27,146 bases of DNA from CAZQKW01 sp964594075 (GCA_964594075.1 CAZQKW010000046.1:1-27146); one strand, 5' to 3'; shown: positions 14,095 to 22,981, counted from the stretch's first letter. Numbers and translations: made by a program. The notes: generated by a model from the sequence alone, not told the origin.

Positions 14095-14194
14095 TGCCAG
14101 GTAGCGCCGTTTGCTTTCAGCGATCATTTGCCACACCTCTCACGAAGTATGGTTGTTAACGAATGCCCCACACATTATGCACCCGTACTTTAAC

Positions 14195-15541
14195 TCACGA
14201 AGTTTTTTCAGAAGTTTTATATGTTTTCTTAAATGTGTCCCAATTTTTTAAAATCTGTATTGCGGTATCAAGCGATGGATCTTCAGAATCCGCTTTTATC
14301 GCAAAGGGCGCCTTTTTACTCTCTTTGCCTTCCTTAGATTTTTCTTCCGGCGCAGGAACCTCTCCTCTGAAATGATTCATTAAATCCTTTTCCCGTATAT
14401 ATTGGGGCTTTTCTCCCGTTGGTGACTCAACAGGGCTCTTATCCTCAACAATTATATCTGGAGTAATACCCTTCTCCTGGATAGAACGATGATTGGGCGT
14501 ATAGTATTTAGCAGTTGTCAAGCGCAAACCAGACCCATCGTTGAGCGGTATGATCGTTTGCACAGTTCCTTTACCAAAGGTCTGCGTTCCTACCACAACA
14601 GCCCTTCCATGATCCTGAAGTGCGCCGGCAACAATTTCTGAACCGCTTGCACTGCCTGCATTAACCAGCACGATGAGTGGGTAGTCTCGTCGCTCATTGT
14701 TCTTTTTTGCATAAAATTTCATGCGCTGGCTTTCAATGCGTCCCTCAGTGGAAACAATCAGACCGGAGTCAAGAAATTCATCAGAAACATTCACCGCCTG
14801 ATCGAGAAGCCCTCCCGGATCGCGGCGCAGGTCGAGAACCAGACCCTTTACCGGCTGTTTGCCAGACTCAAGCTCCTTAAGGGCGTTCTTGAATTCCCTG
14901 GTCGTATCTTCCTGAAATTGGGTAATACGAATATAACCGTATTGCTCTTCTACGCGCTTGTATTTTACACTTTTTATTTTAATGATAGCTCGAATCAGGG
15001 TATATTCCTTGGGTTCTTTAAAGCCCTCATGCACAATAGTGATCTTTACCTTTGTTCCAGGTGTGCCGCGCATTTTTTTTACTGCATCCATTAAGCTCAT
15101 GTCTCTGGTGAACTCATTTTCAATTTTAATTATTTTGTCACCGGGCTTGATGCCGGCGCGGTCTGCAGGAGTATCTTCTATCGGCGTCACCACTGTAAGG
15201 ACTCCATCCTTGGTGGTAATCTCAAGACCAAGTCCGCCGAACGTTCCCTTAGTTTCAACCTGTAATTCCTTGTAAGTTTCCGGCGGCATAAATGCTGAAT
15301 GCGGGTCGAGGTTTGCCACCATGCCCTTGATAGCGTTATAAACCAGACTCTTAAGATCAATTTCTTCAACATAGTTTTTCTGAATGATGGTGAGGACGTC
15401 AGAAAAAATTTTAAGTGCCTCGTAATTTTTATAGGTTTTAGCCAAAAGAGTTGTTTTAGTGCCATCTATGAAGAATGCACACAGCAAGGCAAAACTGATA
15501 AACAAAATAACAATTGTAATTTTTGATTTCATACGTCGCAT
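14195..15541 (-). CDS. ctpA: S41-family C-terminal processing peptidase (CtpA-like)
   Basis: An exported serine protease with a Ser/Lys dyad that trims or degrades periplasmic or lipoprotein substrates from the C-terminus. A signal anchor spans about 7-25. The N-terminal helical part contains YVEEIDLKSLVYNAIKGM and LDPHSAFM; the PDZ domain is about 95-180 with GGLGLEI and AGIKPGDKI; the protease core has S299 in NAGSASGSEIVAGAL, K324 in TFGKGTVQ and Q328. The region 385-425 is a Pro/Glu/Lys-rich linker. The ATG at 15541 has GAGG 10 nt upstream; an ATG at 15532 is an alternative. Monocistronic, convergent with ubiX. In many diderms CtpA lies beside an envC-like peptidase; that gene is not here. 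Confidence 0.93.
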   Translation of the reverse strand: MRRMKSKITIVILFISFALLCAFFIDGTKTTLLAKTYKNYEALKIFSDVLTIIQKNYVEEIDLKSLVYNAIKGMVANLDPHSAFMPPETYKELQVETKGTFGGLGLEITTKDGVLTVVTPIEDTPADRAGIKPGDKIIKIENEFTRDMSLMDAVKKMRGTPGTKVKITIVHEGFKEPKEYTLIRAIIKIKSVKYKRVEEQYGYIRITQFQEDTTREFKNALKELESGKQPVKGLVLDLRRDPGGLLDQAVNVSDEFLDSGLIVSTEGRIESQRMKFYAKKNNERRDYPLIVLVNAGSASGSEIVAGALQDHGRAVVVGTQTFGKGTVQTIIPLNDGSGLRLTTAKYYTPNHRSIQEKGITPDIIVEDKSPVESPTGEKPQYIREKDLMNHFRGEVPAPEEKSKEGKESKKAPFAIKADSEDPSLDTAIQILKNWDTFKKTYKTSEKTS

Positions 15542-15820
15542 GTCAAAGGCCTCGATTTAACTCCTCTGTTAGTTAGAATATCACACGATTATTGTTTCCG
15601 TGGTATGTTTACAATGCGCAGCAAAACATAACGGTGGCCTTAGTTTACCCCGGCGCAGACCGGTTTTGAAATTACCGTGAAAAAACATAAGGTAAGGTTT
15701 TTTAGCATGTTATATAAAACATTGCAAGCTAATTTGATTTATGCAAAACATAACTTTCCGCAAAAATTAGCCGTGAAATTCAGGCAATTCCCGGAAAATA
15801 GAAAAAAGAGATGGGTATTA
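15542..15820. other. Divergent intergenic region with three AAAACATAA copies
   Basis: AAAACATAA is found at 15623-15631, 15682-15690 and 15745-15753, about 60 bp apart; the first and third share the longer GCAAAACATAAC. A CCGG-N6-CCGG element lies near 15650-15664. The stretch must carry the leftward ctpA promoter, for which I find no clear pair of hexamers. No gene seen. Confidence 0.4.
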
Positions 15821-15836
15821 TGGGTAATTTTACCCA
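15821..15836. promoter_or_regulatory. Palindromic operator-like site TGGGTAA-N2-TTACCCA
   Basis: A perfect inverted repeat with 7-bp arms, ending 13 bp before the -35 hexamer of the next promoter. A further direct copy ATGGGTA lies at 15811-15817. The position just upstream of -35 suits an activator. Confidence 0.45.
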
Positions 15837-15849
15837 CGATTCATAATTC

Positions 15850-15878
15850 TTGACTGGAATTTTCATTCAAAGTATAGT
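15850..15878 (+). promoter_or_regulatory. Sigma-70-type promoter of the PmtA-like methyltransferase gene
   Basis: TTGACT (15850-15855), 17-bp spacer, TATAGT (15873-15878): one mismatch in each hexamer. Transcription would start near 15885, giving a leader of about 90 nt. Confidence 0.6.
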
Positions 15879-15973
15879 TAAATTTAAAAAAACAGCAGAT
15901 TTTGCTTTTGCTCGATCTGGATTGCAATATGTAAAAAACAATAAGATACATTAATCGGGGAGTTAACGGGTTC

Positions 15974-16528
15974 ATGAGTACCATTGTCTATCTTAAAAAC
16001 TTTATTAAAGATAAAAATGTCGCATCTATCACGCCAACCTCTCATTTTGGCGTCCGCAAAGTCTGTGAACACATTGATTTTAAAAAGCGAAATATTATAA
16101 TCGAATACGGACCGGGAAGCGGCGTATTTTCTAAATACATGCTAAAGAAAATGTCCAAGGACTCAAGGCTTATACTGATCGAATTGAATAAGAATTTCGT
16201 TGCCATTTTGCAAAATAAACTGCGAGACGCCCGGGTGCACATTTTTAACGATAGCGCTGAAAACGTATTAAATGTCCTGGAGGCGGTTGAGGAACCGGGC
16301 GCCGATTATATTATTTCGGGCATACCCTTTTCATTCATCAATCCACAGACAAAAAACAGAATTCTTTTCAATACCTATGTGGCATTAAAAAGTGGCGGCA
16401 AATTTTTAGCATATCAGCATTCCAATCATCTTAAAAACTTTTTGAAACATCATTTTGACGCGGTGAGAAGTCAGTATGAAATCCGCAATATCCCGCCGCT
16501 CTGCATTACCGAGGCGCTTAAATTGTAG
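15974..16528 (+). CDS. Class I SAM methyltransferase, phospholipid N-methyltransferase (PmtA)-like
   Basis: 184 residues in the KsgA/PmtA-like group. The N-terminus YLKNFIKDKNVASITPTSHFG resembles the FLKxFxxxPxxVGSIxPSS entry of bacterial PmtA (read here as YLKNFIKDKN and VASITPTS); motif I is IIEYGPGSGVFSKYML (41-56), followed by ILIELNKNFV, and motif IV is IISGIPFSFI (112-121), matching SGLPL/SGIPF of this group. PmtA adds methyl groups to phosphatidylethanolamine at the inner membrane, but related proteins methylate ornithine lipids or unknown targets, so the substrate is uncertain. GGGGAG at 15957-15962 lies 11 nt upstream of the ATG. It ends 2 bp before the stop of the convergent rlmI. 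Confidence 0.65.
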   Translation: MSTIVYLKNFIKDKNVASITPTSHFGVRKVCEHIDFKKRNIIIEYGPGSGVFSKYMLKKMSKDSRLILIELNKNFVAILQNKLRDARVHIFNDSAENVLNVLEAVEEPGADYIISGIPFSFINPQTKNRILFNTYVALKSGGKFLAYQHSNHLKNFLKHHFDAVRSQYEIRNIPPLCITEALKL

Positions 16529-16530
16529 AA

Positions 16531-17715
16531 TTACAGTTTGTGACTCCCCGGAACAACATACAGCAAATAATGCTGCAAATATTCAGTCTCAAAGATATTG
16601 AGAACAACAGGATGATCAGGCGGCTGCATTCCCCGATAAATAATTGAAACCTGCATCCCGGTATTTTCCGCTGCGCTGTACAGCAGTTTTTTGAACTCTC
16701 CTTCATAAATTATTTGAGTGCATGATGAGGTTGAGAGAAGACCGCCTGACTTCAAGATTTTCATCGCCCGCACATTTAATTCCCGGTACCCTTTAAGCGC
16801 ATTCTGTTTTGCTCCCCGAACTTTGGCAAATGACGGTGGGTCAATAATAATAAGGTCATATGCGTCGCCCGATTTATGGATATGATTTAAATAATCAAAG
16901 CTGTCCGCGTTGACAATATCATATCGCGAGGGATCGATGCGGTTCAATGCGAGCGTGTCTTTTAGAATTGCAAGGGCGCGTGCTGAATAGTCAATAAATC
17001 TGACCATGCGGGCGTTGCCATAGAGCGCGTGAACGCCGAAATTGCCGGTATAGGAAAAAGCATCAAGGACTTTTTTGTTGTTTGCATAGCGGGCGGTCAC
17101 GGCTGCGTTGATGCGTTGGTCAAGAAAAAAACCGGTTTTTTGCCCGAGTGTATCTGCCAAAAAATGAATGCCATTGATGTCAAACGGAATGAGCTCCGGT
17201 CCTAAACCGTGAATCCATCCCGTACGGGGGATAAATTGCTCCTTTTGCGCACATTTATCATCATCTTTTTCGAAAATATCTTTGGGGTTTAGTATGCGCG
17301 TAATACCTTCAATAATGGTGTCGCGCCATTGATCCATGCCTAAGATATTTATCTGCATGACGACGTAATCTGCAAATTTATCAACAATCAATCCCGGAAG
17401 GCCGTCAGCTTCTCCATAAACGACCCTGAAAGCGTTTTCACCTTTTAGAAGCTCCATTCTATAGCGCAAGGCTTTATGAATGCGCTCGGTGAAGAAGGAT
17501 GTATTAATGTGCTTATTCTTGCGGGTCAATAGGCGCACGGTTATGGCAGAATGCGGATTGTAAAAACCCCTGCCGATAAACGCATTACCCTGATGAACAT
17601 TAACAATGTCGCCGGGCGCAGGAGTCCCTGAAACCGCCTCGATTTCGTTGTTATAAACCCAGGGATGGCCGTTTTTAATTCTTGCCTTAATGTTTTTTTT
17701 TAAATACACAATCAT
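16531..17715 (-). CDS. rlmI: Class I SAM-dependent rRNA methyltransferase, RlmI family
   Basis: RlmI forms m5C in 23S rRNA (C1962 in E. coli). The N-terminal PUA domain (1-75) has RIKNGHPWVYNNEI and GDIVNVHQGNAFIGRGFYNP. A central domain includes FRVVYGEADGLPGLIVDKFAD and LGQKTGFFLDQR. The methyltransferase core has VLDAFSYTGNFGVHA (about 215-229), IIIDPPSFAK and, near the C-terminus, LLSTSSCTQII with the catalytic Cys. Length 394 is normal. No strong ribosome site precedes the ATG. Divergent from trmJ, with face-to-face promoter elements between them. Confidence 0.9.
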   Translation of the reverse strand: MIVYLKKNIKARIKNGHPWVYNNEIEAVSGTPAPGDIVNVHQGNAFIGRGFYNPHSAITVRLLTRKNKHINTSFFTERIHKALRYRMELLKGENAFRVVYGEADGLPGLIVDKFADYVVMQINILGMDQWRDTIIEGITRILNPKDIFEKDDDKCAQKEQFIPRTGWIHGLGPELIPFDINGIHFLADTLGQKTGFFLDQRINAAVTARYANNKKVLDAFSYTGNFGVHALYGNARMVRFIDYSARALAILKDTLALNRIDPSRYDIVNADSFDYLNHIHKSGDAYDLIIIDPPSFAKVRGAKQNALKGYRELNVRAMKILKSGGLLSTSSCTQIIYEGEFKKLLYSAAENTGMQVSIIYRGMQPPDHPVVLNIFETEYLQHYLLYVVPGSHKL

Positions 17716-17728
17716 GGTTTTCTATCTC

Positions 17729-17782
17729 TGGTATAATAGATATAGTAAATATGTTACAGGTATATTTATTAAGATTATACCA
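17729..17782. promoter_or_regulatory. Face-to-face pair of extended -10 promoters for trmJ and rlmI
   Basis: TGGTATAAT at 17729-17737 on the plus strand and the same nonamer at 17782-17774 on the minus strand both match the extended -10 TGnTATAAT exactly. They face each other across 36 bp, so the trmJ start (near 17744) would lie upstream of the rlmI start (near 17767) and the two transcripts would overlap at their 5' ends. No good -35 hexamers are seen, which extended -10 promoters tolerate. Confidence 0.5.
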
Positions 17783-17807
17783 TAAAGACGGGTAAGACAA
17801 GTGCCTG

Positions 17808-18530
17808 ATGAATGCGCCTTTACACAATATCCACATAGTGCTGGTTGAAACTCGTTCCGCCGGTAACATCGGTTCAACTGCGCGCGCCATGAAAAATATG
17901 GGGCTCAGCAATCTGTGCCTGGTTAATCCCCAATGTGAATTAAAGGCAGAAGCATTGTGGATGGCAACTAATGCCAGAGATATATTAAACCACGCACGGC
18001 AGACGTCCAGCCTGCGTGAGGCTATTGCCGGTGCCGGGTATGTTTTTGGCACGACGGCACGCAAACGGCGCATGAGAACATTCAGTTCGCCCCGGGAAAT
18101 GGCACCGCGGGCATTAGCACTGGCAGGACATAATCCGGTGGCAATCGTTTTTGGCTCCGAGGATAAAGGTCTCAGCAATCAACAGCTTGAATTATGTAAT
18201 GAAGTAATATCAATTCCCACTGCCCCAGATGGCACGTCTCTCAATCTGTCCCATGCGGTGATAATAATATGTTATGAGTTGCACAGCGCCATACATGATA
18301 AAATCATACATAAGTCACCCCCGCGTGCGCCCATTGATGAAGTAGAGAGAATGTATGATCATATGCGTAACGCATTGCGTGAGATTGGCTTCTTAAACAG
18401 CCAAAACCCAGAACATACCTTAGGAAGCGTTAGAAGGATTTTAAGCAGGGCGGGTCTTAGCAGTACCGATGTCAAGCTCATTCGCGGTCTTTTTAGGCAA
18501 CTTCTCTGGTATATTAACAAAACAAAATAG
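17808..18530 (+). CDS. trmJ: SPOUT-class RNA 2'-O-methyltransferase, TrmJ family
   Basis: A TrmH-superfamily (TrMet group 1) enzyme that methylates the ribose 2'-OH, in TrmJ at position 32 of tRNA. Motif 1 is ETRSAGNIGSTARAMKNMG (about 14-32), motif 2 IVFGSEDKGLSN (about 113-124) and motif 3 IPTAPDGTSLNLSHAV (about 136-151), forming the trefoil-knot SAM site. The C-terminal helical tail (about 170-240) is typical of TrmJ. Length 240 is normal. Ribosome site weak. The gene ends 3 bp before the stop of the convergent hypF. LasT or other group-1 paralogues are less likely. Confidence 0.85.
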   Translation: MNAPLHNIHIVLVETRSAGNIGSTARAMKNMGLSNLCLVNPQCELKAEALWMATNARDILNHARQTSSLREAIAGAGYVFGTTARKRRMRTFSSPREMAPRALALAGHNPVAIVFGSEDKGLSNQQLELCNEVISIPTAPDGTSLNLSHAVIIICYELHSAIHDKIIHKSPPRAPIDEVERMYDHMRNALREIGFLNSQNPEHTLGSVRRILSRAGLSSTDVKLIRGLFRQLLWYINKTK

Positions 18531-18533
18531 TTG

Positions 18534-20807
18534 TTACCGGCACGCGATTCTCGCTGCGACTGCCTGCCCAAGGGCGATGCCGCCATCATTGGGCGGGACC
18601 TGCACATGGGTAAGGACCCGAAACCCCTTTTGTTGTAGCAGATCAACGGCGCGTGTCAGAAGGTAGAGATTTTGAAACACGCCTCCGCTCAGCGCAACCA
18701 AGTCTACTCCTTCTTCCTGTCTTATCTGCTCGCATATGTCAACAATGACGCGCGCGATGGTATTATGAAACCGGCAGCTTATAAGTCCCGGAGGCAGATT
18801 GTGTAATTTGTCATGTACGATTGCCTTAATCATCGGCTCAAAACATATCAAACGGCTCGTTTTGCCCGTGGGCGGGATTATCTGGTAGGGATAATACTCA
18901 TCGTGAAAATCGGTTATTGCCATTTCCAACTCCATAGGTGCCTGGCCTTCAAAAGTCATGATATACCGCACGTCAACCAGCGCTGCAACCGCATCAAAAA
19001 GCCTGCCGCAACTTGATGTGAGCGGCGTGTTTATTGAACGTTGTATCATAGTAAGCAAAGCGCCGAGGCGGTCACGAAACTGCTGAAGAACCGGAAGACG
19101 GAGGTTCATAATATCGTCTTTAAATGTCTGATACAGGTAGCTAATCGCCATTCGATAGGGTTCTCGTGCCGCTGCATCACTTCCAGGCAGAGCAACATAT
19201 GAAAAGTGAGCTTTGCGAACATACTGGGAATAGTCGCAGATAAAAAACTCACTGCCCCAGACCATGCCATCGTCGCCCCAGCCGGTGCCGTCAAATGCAA
19301 CGCCGATTGCAGGTCCCGAAGAACAGTTTTCGGCAAGACAACTTATGACGTGTGCAAAATGGTGTTGAACCCCGCAAAGTTTGTAACCGTGCTGTTGTAG
19401 CGCATAGCGTGTAGATTTATAATCAGGATGGAGGTCATAGGCGATTATCTCTGGTTCGGTGCGCAATATTTTTTTTAACTGGTTAATTGAGTGATGAAAA
19501 TTGCGCATTGTCTCCGGATTGTCCATGGTGCCGATATACTGGCTGAGAAATGCGTTGGTACCCTTAGTGAGACAGACAGTGTTTTTTAATTCACCACCGC
19601 AGGCAAGCACCTCAGGCCCTGTAACAAGAAGCGGAATTGCATTTGGCACAAGCCCTCGCGCCCGACGTTGAATGGACATTTTTCCCGCCATAGTCCTCAG
19701 AATAGAATCGTCTGCCCGCACATAAATATCCCGATTATGGACCAGGAAATAGTCTGCAATATGGCGAAGCCGTTCCAGTGCTTCCTCATTATCTTTGACA
19801 ATGGGTTCCTCGCTGATATTTGCGCTGGTCATGACCAGTGCAATAAAATTGTTTTCAAAGATAAGATGATGAATCGGGGTATAGGGCAGCATGACGCCAA
19901 AAAATGAATTCCGGGGCGCTACTGACTCGGCAATCATGGTAGCAGATTTTTTTTTGAGAAGCAGGATCGGCTTGAGTCGCGACACTAAAATCTCTTCTTC
20001 TTCAGGCGTCATTAAACAAAGGTTTTGCACGGTTTGAAGATCGCGCGCCATGATGGCAAAAGGTTTTTCCTCGCGGTGCTTCCGCTCCCTGAGCCGCACG
20101 ACAGCCTGTTCTACCGTGGCATCAACCGCGAGATGAAATCCCCCCAGGCCTTTAATCGCAACGATGCAGCCTCGTAATAGCAGTTCAATGGTTTTTTGTA
20201 TCGGATCAACATCGGAAATGGCATTGCCATTAGAATCGAGCAGCATTAAGCGAGGGCCGCACTCCCAACAGCCGGTGGGCTGAGCATGAAAACGGCGATT
20301 ACTCGGATCATTAAATTCGCGTTCGCAGGCGGGACACATGACGAAGGTGCCCATGGTTGTCAGGTTTCGGTCATAGGGAATATCCTTGATGATGGTAAAC
20401 CGCGGTCCACAATTGGTGCAATTGATAAAAGGGTAATGATAGCGCCTGTCAGAGGGGTCAAATAGTTCTCGAAGACAGTCATTACAGACATCGGTATCCG
20501 GAGAAATAAGCGGCAGACGATCCGCAATTTCTCTGCTTTCCCGGACCGAAAAAGAGGTCTCTCCTTTTGCCGGTATTTCACTAACCGTCACTGTTTGAAC
20601 GCGGGATAAAGGCGGGGCCTTGGCATGCAGCTCAGCAAGAAATCGTTTGCTGGCGGACTCTGTTCCCTCAATTTCAATTTCAACGCCTCGAGAATTGTTA
20701 AGCACCCATCCGGAAAGATTATGATCCCGTGCCAGCGAAAAAATAAAGGGGCGAAAACCCACCCCTTGCACAATTCCTTCAATCTGAAGATGAAACCGCT
20801 TTATCAT
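18534..20807 (-). CDS. hypF: Carbamoyltransferase HypF, [NiFe]-hydrogenase maturation
   Basis: Uses carbamoyl phosphate and ATP to carbamoylate the C-terminal Cys of HypE, the first step in making the CN ligands of the hydrogenase iron. Domains in order: acylphosphatase (1-90, GIVQGVGFRPF with R19), two double zinc fingers (C108/C111 with C130/C133; C158/C161 with C180/C183), a YrdC-like domain (about 200-385, with IAIKGLGGFHLAVDA and the MLPYTPIHHL region), and a Kae1-like domain (about 390-757) with HHFAHVISCLAE, VAFDGTGWGDDG and ALSGGVFQN. Length 757 is full. The start overlaps the hypB stop by 4 bp (ATGA). Last gene of the hyp operon. Confidence 0.96.
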   Translation of the reverse strand: MIKRFHLQIEGIVQGVGFRPFIFSLARDHNLSGWVLNNSRGVEIEIEGTESASKRFLAELHAKAPPLSRVQTVTVSEIPAKGETSFSVRESREIADRLPLISPDTDVCNDCLRELFDPSDRRYHYPFINCTNCGPRFTIIKDIPYDRNLTTMGTFVMCPACEREFNDPSNRRFHAQPTGCWECGPRLMLLDSNGNAISDVDPIQKTIELLLRGCIVAIKGLGGFHLAVDATVEQAVVRLRERKHREEKPFAIMARDLQTVQNLCLMTPEEEEILVSRLKPILLLKKKSATMIAESVAPRNSFFGVMLPYTPIHHLIFENNFIALVMTSANISEEPIVKDNEEALERLRHIADYFLVHNRDIYVRADDSILRTMAGKMSIQRRARGLVPNAIPLLVTGPEVLACGGELKNTVCLTKGTNAFLSQYIGTMDNPETMRNFHHSINQLKKILRTEPEIIAYDLHPDYKSTRYALQQHGYKLCGVQHHFAHVISCLAENCSSGPAIGVAFDGTGWGDDGMVWGSEFFICDYSQYVRKAHFSYVALPGSDAAAREPYRMAISYLYQTFKDDIMNLRLPVLQQFRDRLGALLTMIQRSINTPLTSSCGRLFDAVAALVDVRYIMTFEGQAPMELEMAITDFHDEYYPYQIIPPTGKTSRLICFEPMIKAIVHDKLHNLPPGLISCRFHNTIARVIVDICEQIRQEEGVDLVALSGGVFQNLYLLTRAVDLLQQKGFRVLTHVQVPPNDGGIALGQAVAARIACR

Positions 20808-21475
20808 AGGGTATTAATGATTGTTGTCCATTCATGCGTTAGCCAGTCGTGCCACTGTTGTAGGCCCTCACCTGTTTTGCAGGAACATTCAATAATCTCG
20901 GCCTGCGGACAGATGCGCAATAAATTGTCACGGCATTGCTTCATGTCAAATTCAACATACGGAAGGAGGTCAACTTTATTAATACAAACACAATCTGCAG
21001 CCTGAAAAATGGGGGGATATTTAAGCGGTTTTTCTTCCCCTTCTGCAACGCTGAGCATAACCACCTTGCGATGCTCTCCTAAGTCAAATGTAGCAGGACA
21101 CACAAGGTTGCCGACATTTTCAATAAATAAAATGTCAGTAGCGTTCAGCGGCAGCGCCTTCAGAGACTGTTGGACCATATTGGCATCAAGGTGGCAGGCT
21201 GTGCCGGTATTTATTTGAACAACGGGCACGCCGGTTTCCGCTATGCGCCGGGCATCTAATTCGGTCTGAAGATCGCCGACACTTATTGAAAATTTTAACT
21301 TGGTGCCGAACCTTTGACAGGTCTGTATCAGCAAGGAAGTCTTTCCCGAACCAGGAGAACTGAGAAGGTTTACGGCAAGGACCTTGTTTTTGCTGAACAG
21401 GGAGCGGTTTTCAGCCGCGATTATTTCATTTTTCTTTAGAATGTTAGTGTTGAGATTGATAACTTTTTGCGACAT
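20804..21475 (-). CDS. hypB: GTPase HypB, nickel insertion into hydrogenase
   Basis: A G3E-family GTPase that works with HypA to deliver nickel to the hydrogenase large subunit. Walker A is LLSSPGSGKTSLL, the metal-binding dimer-interface residues are in NTGTACHLD, and IENVGNLVCPA, the NKVD specificity motif and the SCKTGEGL G5-like element are present. The N-terminus has neither a His-rich stretch nor the CxxCGC high-affinity nickel motif seen in some HypB, so nickel storage is unlikely. Length 223 is normal for the short form. Lies 59 bp after hypA and overlaps hypF. Confidence 0.95.
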   Translation of the reverse strand: MSQKVINLNTNILKKNEIIAAENRSLFSKNKVLAVNLLSSPGSGKTSLLIQTCQRFGTKLKFSISVGDLQTELDARRIAETGVPVVQINTGTACHLDANMVQQSLKALPLNATDILFIENVGNLVCPATFDLGEHRKVVMLSVAEGEEKPLKYPPIFQAADCVCINKVDLLPYVEFDMKQCRDNLLRICPQAEIIECSCKTGEGLQQWHDWLTHEWTTIINTL

Positions 21476-21534
21476 GGTTCTAATACAAGTAAAAAATGAT
21501 GAAGCCGACGCCGGCGCGTGCTCGAACGTATCCT

Positions 21535-21876
21535 TTATTCCACCTCTATTTCTCTGACTTTCAATTCCTTTCCGGTGAGCAGTTTCAGTTCAGTGCTATT
21601 GCACTGTGGGCAAAAAAAGGAGTAATTGTGGACCTCAAATTTGAGAAAACAGTCTTCGCACGAAGCGGTAACCGGAATGAGCCTGATACACAGTTCGGTT
21701 CCCTCCAGCAGCGTATCTTTTGCGCATATGTCATAGGCAAATGCCAAGGCATCGGGAATAACCCCGCTCATTTCCCCCACCTCAAGAAAAATTTTAAGAG
21801 CCTTGCGGTAATTGCCTTTTTTTAAAAAATCTTCAACCTGTGGAATCAGGTTTTCAATAATAGAAAATTCGTGCAT
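21535..21876 (-). CDS. hypA: Nickel chaperone HypA
   Basis: 113 residues from the ATG at 21876, chosen because HypA proteins start MHE, with His2 as a nickel ligand. A longer frame reaches back to 21948 but would overlap hypE and add residues outside the family. The zinc site is C-x2-C ... C-x2-C in TASCEDCFLKFE and YSFFCPQC. HypA with HypB inserts nickel after the Fe(CN)2CO group is in place. The ribosome site is weak (AAGAG), so translation may be coupled to hypE, whose stop lies 28 bp upstream. Confidence 0.93.
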   Translation of the reverse strand: MHEFSIIENLIPQVEDFLKKGNYRKALKIFLEVGEMSGVIPDALAFAYDICAKDTLLEGTELCIRLIPVTASCEDCFLKFEVHNYSFFCPQCNSTELKLLTGKELKVREIEVE

Positions 21877-21904
21877 GCTCTTGTTTTCAGCTATCAGCTT
21901 TAAC

Positions 21905-22915
21905 CTAACAGATTCTGGGCAGTTGTTCACCCGCCAGCATATCCACAATCCGGCTGCCGCCGATGGTCGTTTTTAATATGACGGTGCCGGGCACATCTTC
22001 TGTAACCATACCAATGATTGCGGCATCAGCGCCATAGCGGTTTCGACGCATTATGGAGAGAATTTTTTCGGCGCGATCAGGATCAACAATTGCTATCAAC
22101 TTGCCTTCGTTGGCAATATAGAGCGGATCAAGCCCCAATATCTCACAGGCGCTGGCAACGTGCGGTTTTATGGGAATTTTTGTTTCATAAATGGTAATGC
22201 CCAGGTGCGACTGGGAACAAATTTCATTTAAGATAGTGGCAATTCCGCCTCTCGTCGGGTCTCTCATAAAGCGGATCGCTGCTGCTTCCTGCATCATGTC
22301 TGCAACCATACCATGCAACGGCGCGGAGTCACTGGTGACTTGAGACTCGAATTGAAGCCCTTCACGTTCAAGCATAATGGCGATACCATGGTCGCCAATG
22401 CTGCCGCTTAACACAATTGCATCTCCAGGACGGATGTTTTTTATTGAGAGACGTGCACCGGCATGGAGTTGTGCAATGCCAGCGGTGTTAATAAAAATTT
22501 TGTCAACACTGCCGTGCTCTACCACCTTGGTATCTCCAGTTACGATCATCACGTCTGCATCTGCGGCAGCCTCTGCAATAGATTGAGTTATGACGGTAAG
22601 CTGCTCTAAGGGGAACCCCTCTTCCAGAATCAAAGAAAGGCTTAAATAAAGCGGTTTGCCGCCACAGACAGCCAGATCATTTATTGTTCCATGGACAGCC
22701 AGTTTTCCAATGTCGCCGCCGGGGAAAAAGATTGGATCCACCACATATGAATCCGTCGTAAAGAGAATTTTGTCGCCGCTTACTGAAAGCAGCGCTGCAT
22801 CGGTCAGATCAGATAAAATCACATTTTTGAAATGTGCAACGAACAAGCTGTCTATAAGCTGATGTGTCGCTTTACCGCCGCTGCCGTGAGCAAGCAGGAT
22901 AACCTTAGAATGCAT
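21905..22915 (-). CDS. hypE: HypE, carbamoyl dehydratase of hydrogenase maturation
   Basis: A PurM/AIR-synthetase-fold protein that accepts the carbamoyl group from HypF on its C-terminal Cys and dehydrates it with ATP to a thiocyanate, which goes to the HypC-HypD complex. Start HGSGGKATHQLI, then FTTDSYVVDPIFFPGGDIGKLAVHGT (read as FTTDSYVV and FFPGGDIGKLAVHGT), TGDTKVVEHG and MRDPTRGGIATILNE. It ends in the required PRIC with C336 as last residue. GGAG 7 nt before the ATG supports the start. Length 336 is normal. Confidence 0.96.
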   Translation of the reverse strand: MHSKVILLAHGSGGKATHQLIDSLFVAHFKNVILSDLTDAALLSVSGDKILFTTDSYVVDPIFFPGGDIGKLAVHGTINDLAVCGGKPLYLSLSLILEEGFPLEQLTVITQSIAEAAADADVMIVTGDTKVVEHGSVDKIFINTAGIAQLHAGARLSIKNIRPGDAIVLSGSIGDHGIAIMLEREGLQFESQVTSDSAPLHGMVADMMQEAAAIRFMRDPTRGGIATILNEICSQSHLGITIYETKIPIKPHVASACEILGLDPLYIANEGKLIAIVDPDRAEKILSIMRRNRYGADAAIIGMVTEDVPGTVILKTTIGGSRIVDMLAGEQLPRIC

Positions 22916-22981
22916 CTAAAATCTCCAAAAAATGCTTAGACCACTGTCTTCACATAATGCGTGGCAGCAAGAAGATTGTGA

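Noticed and set aside
14139..14203. CTCACGAAGT at 14139-14148 and 14194-14203
   Set aside because: Two 10-bp copies, the second overlapping the ctpA stop codon; too short to distinguish from chance.
21877..21948. Longer start of hypA
   Set aside because: Would overlap hypE and place residues before the conserved MHE, whose His2 must be near the N-terminus.
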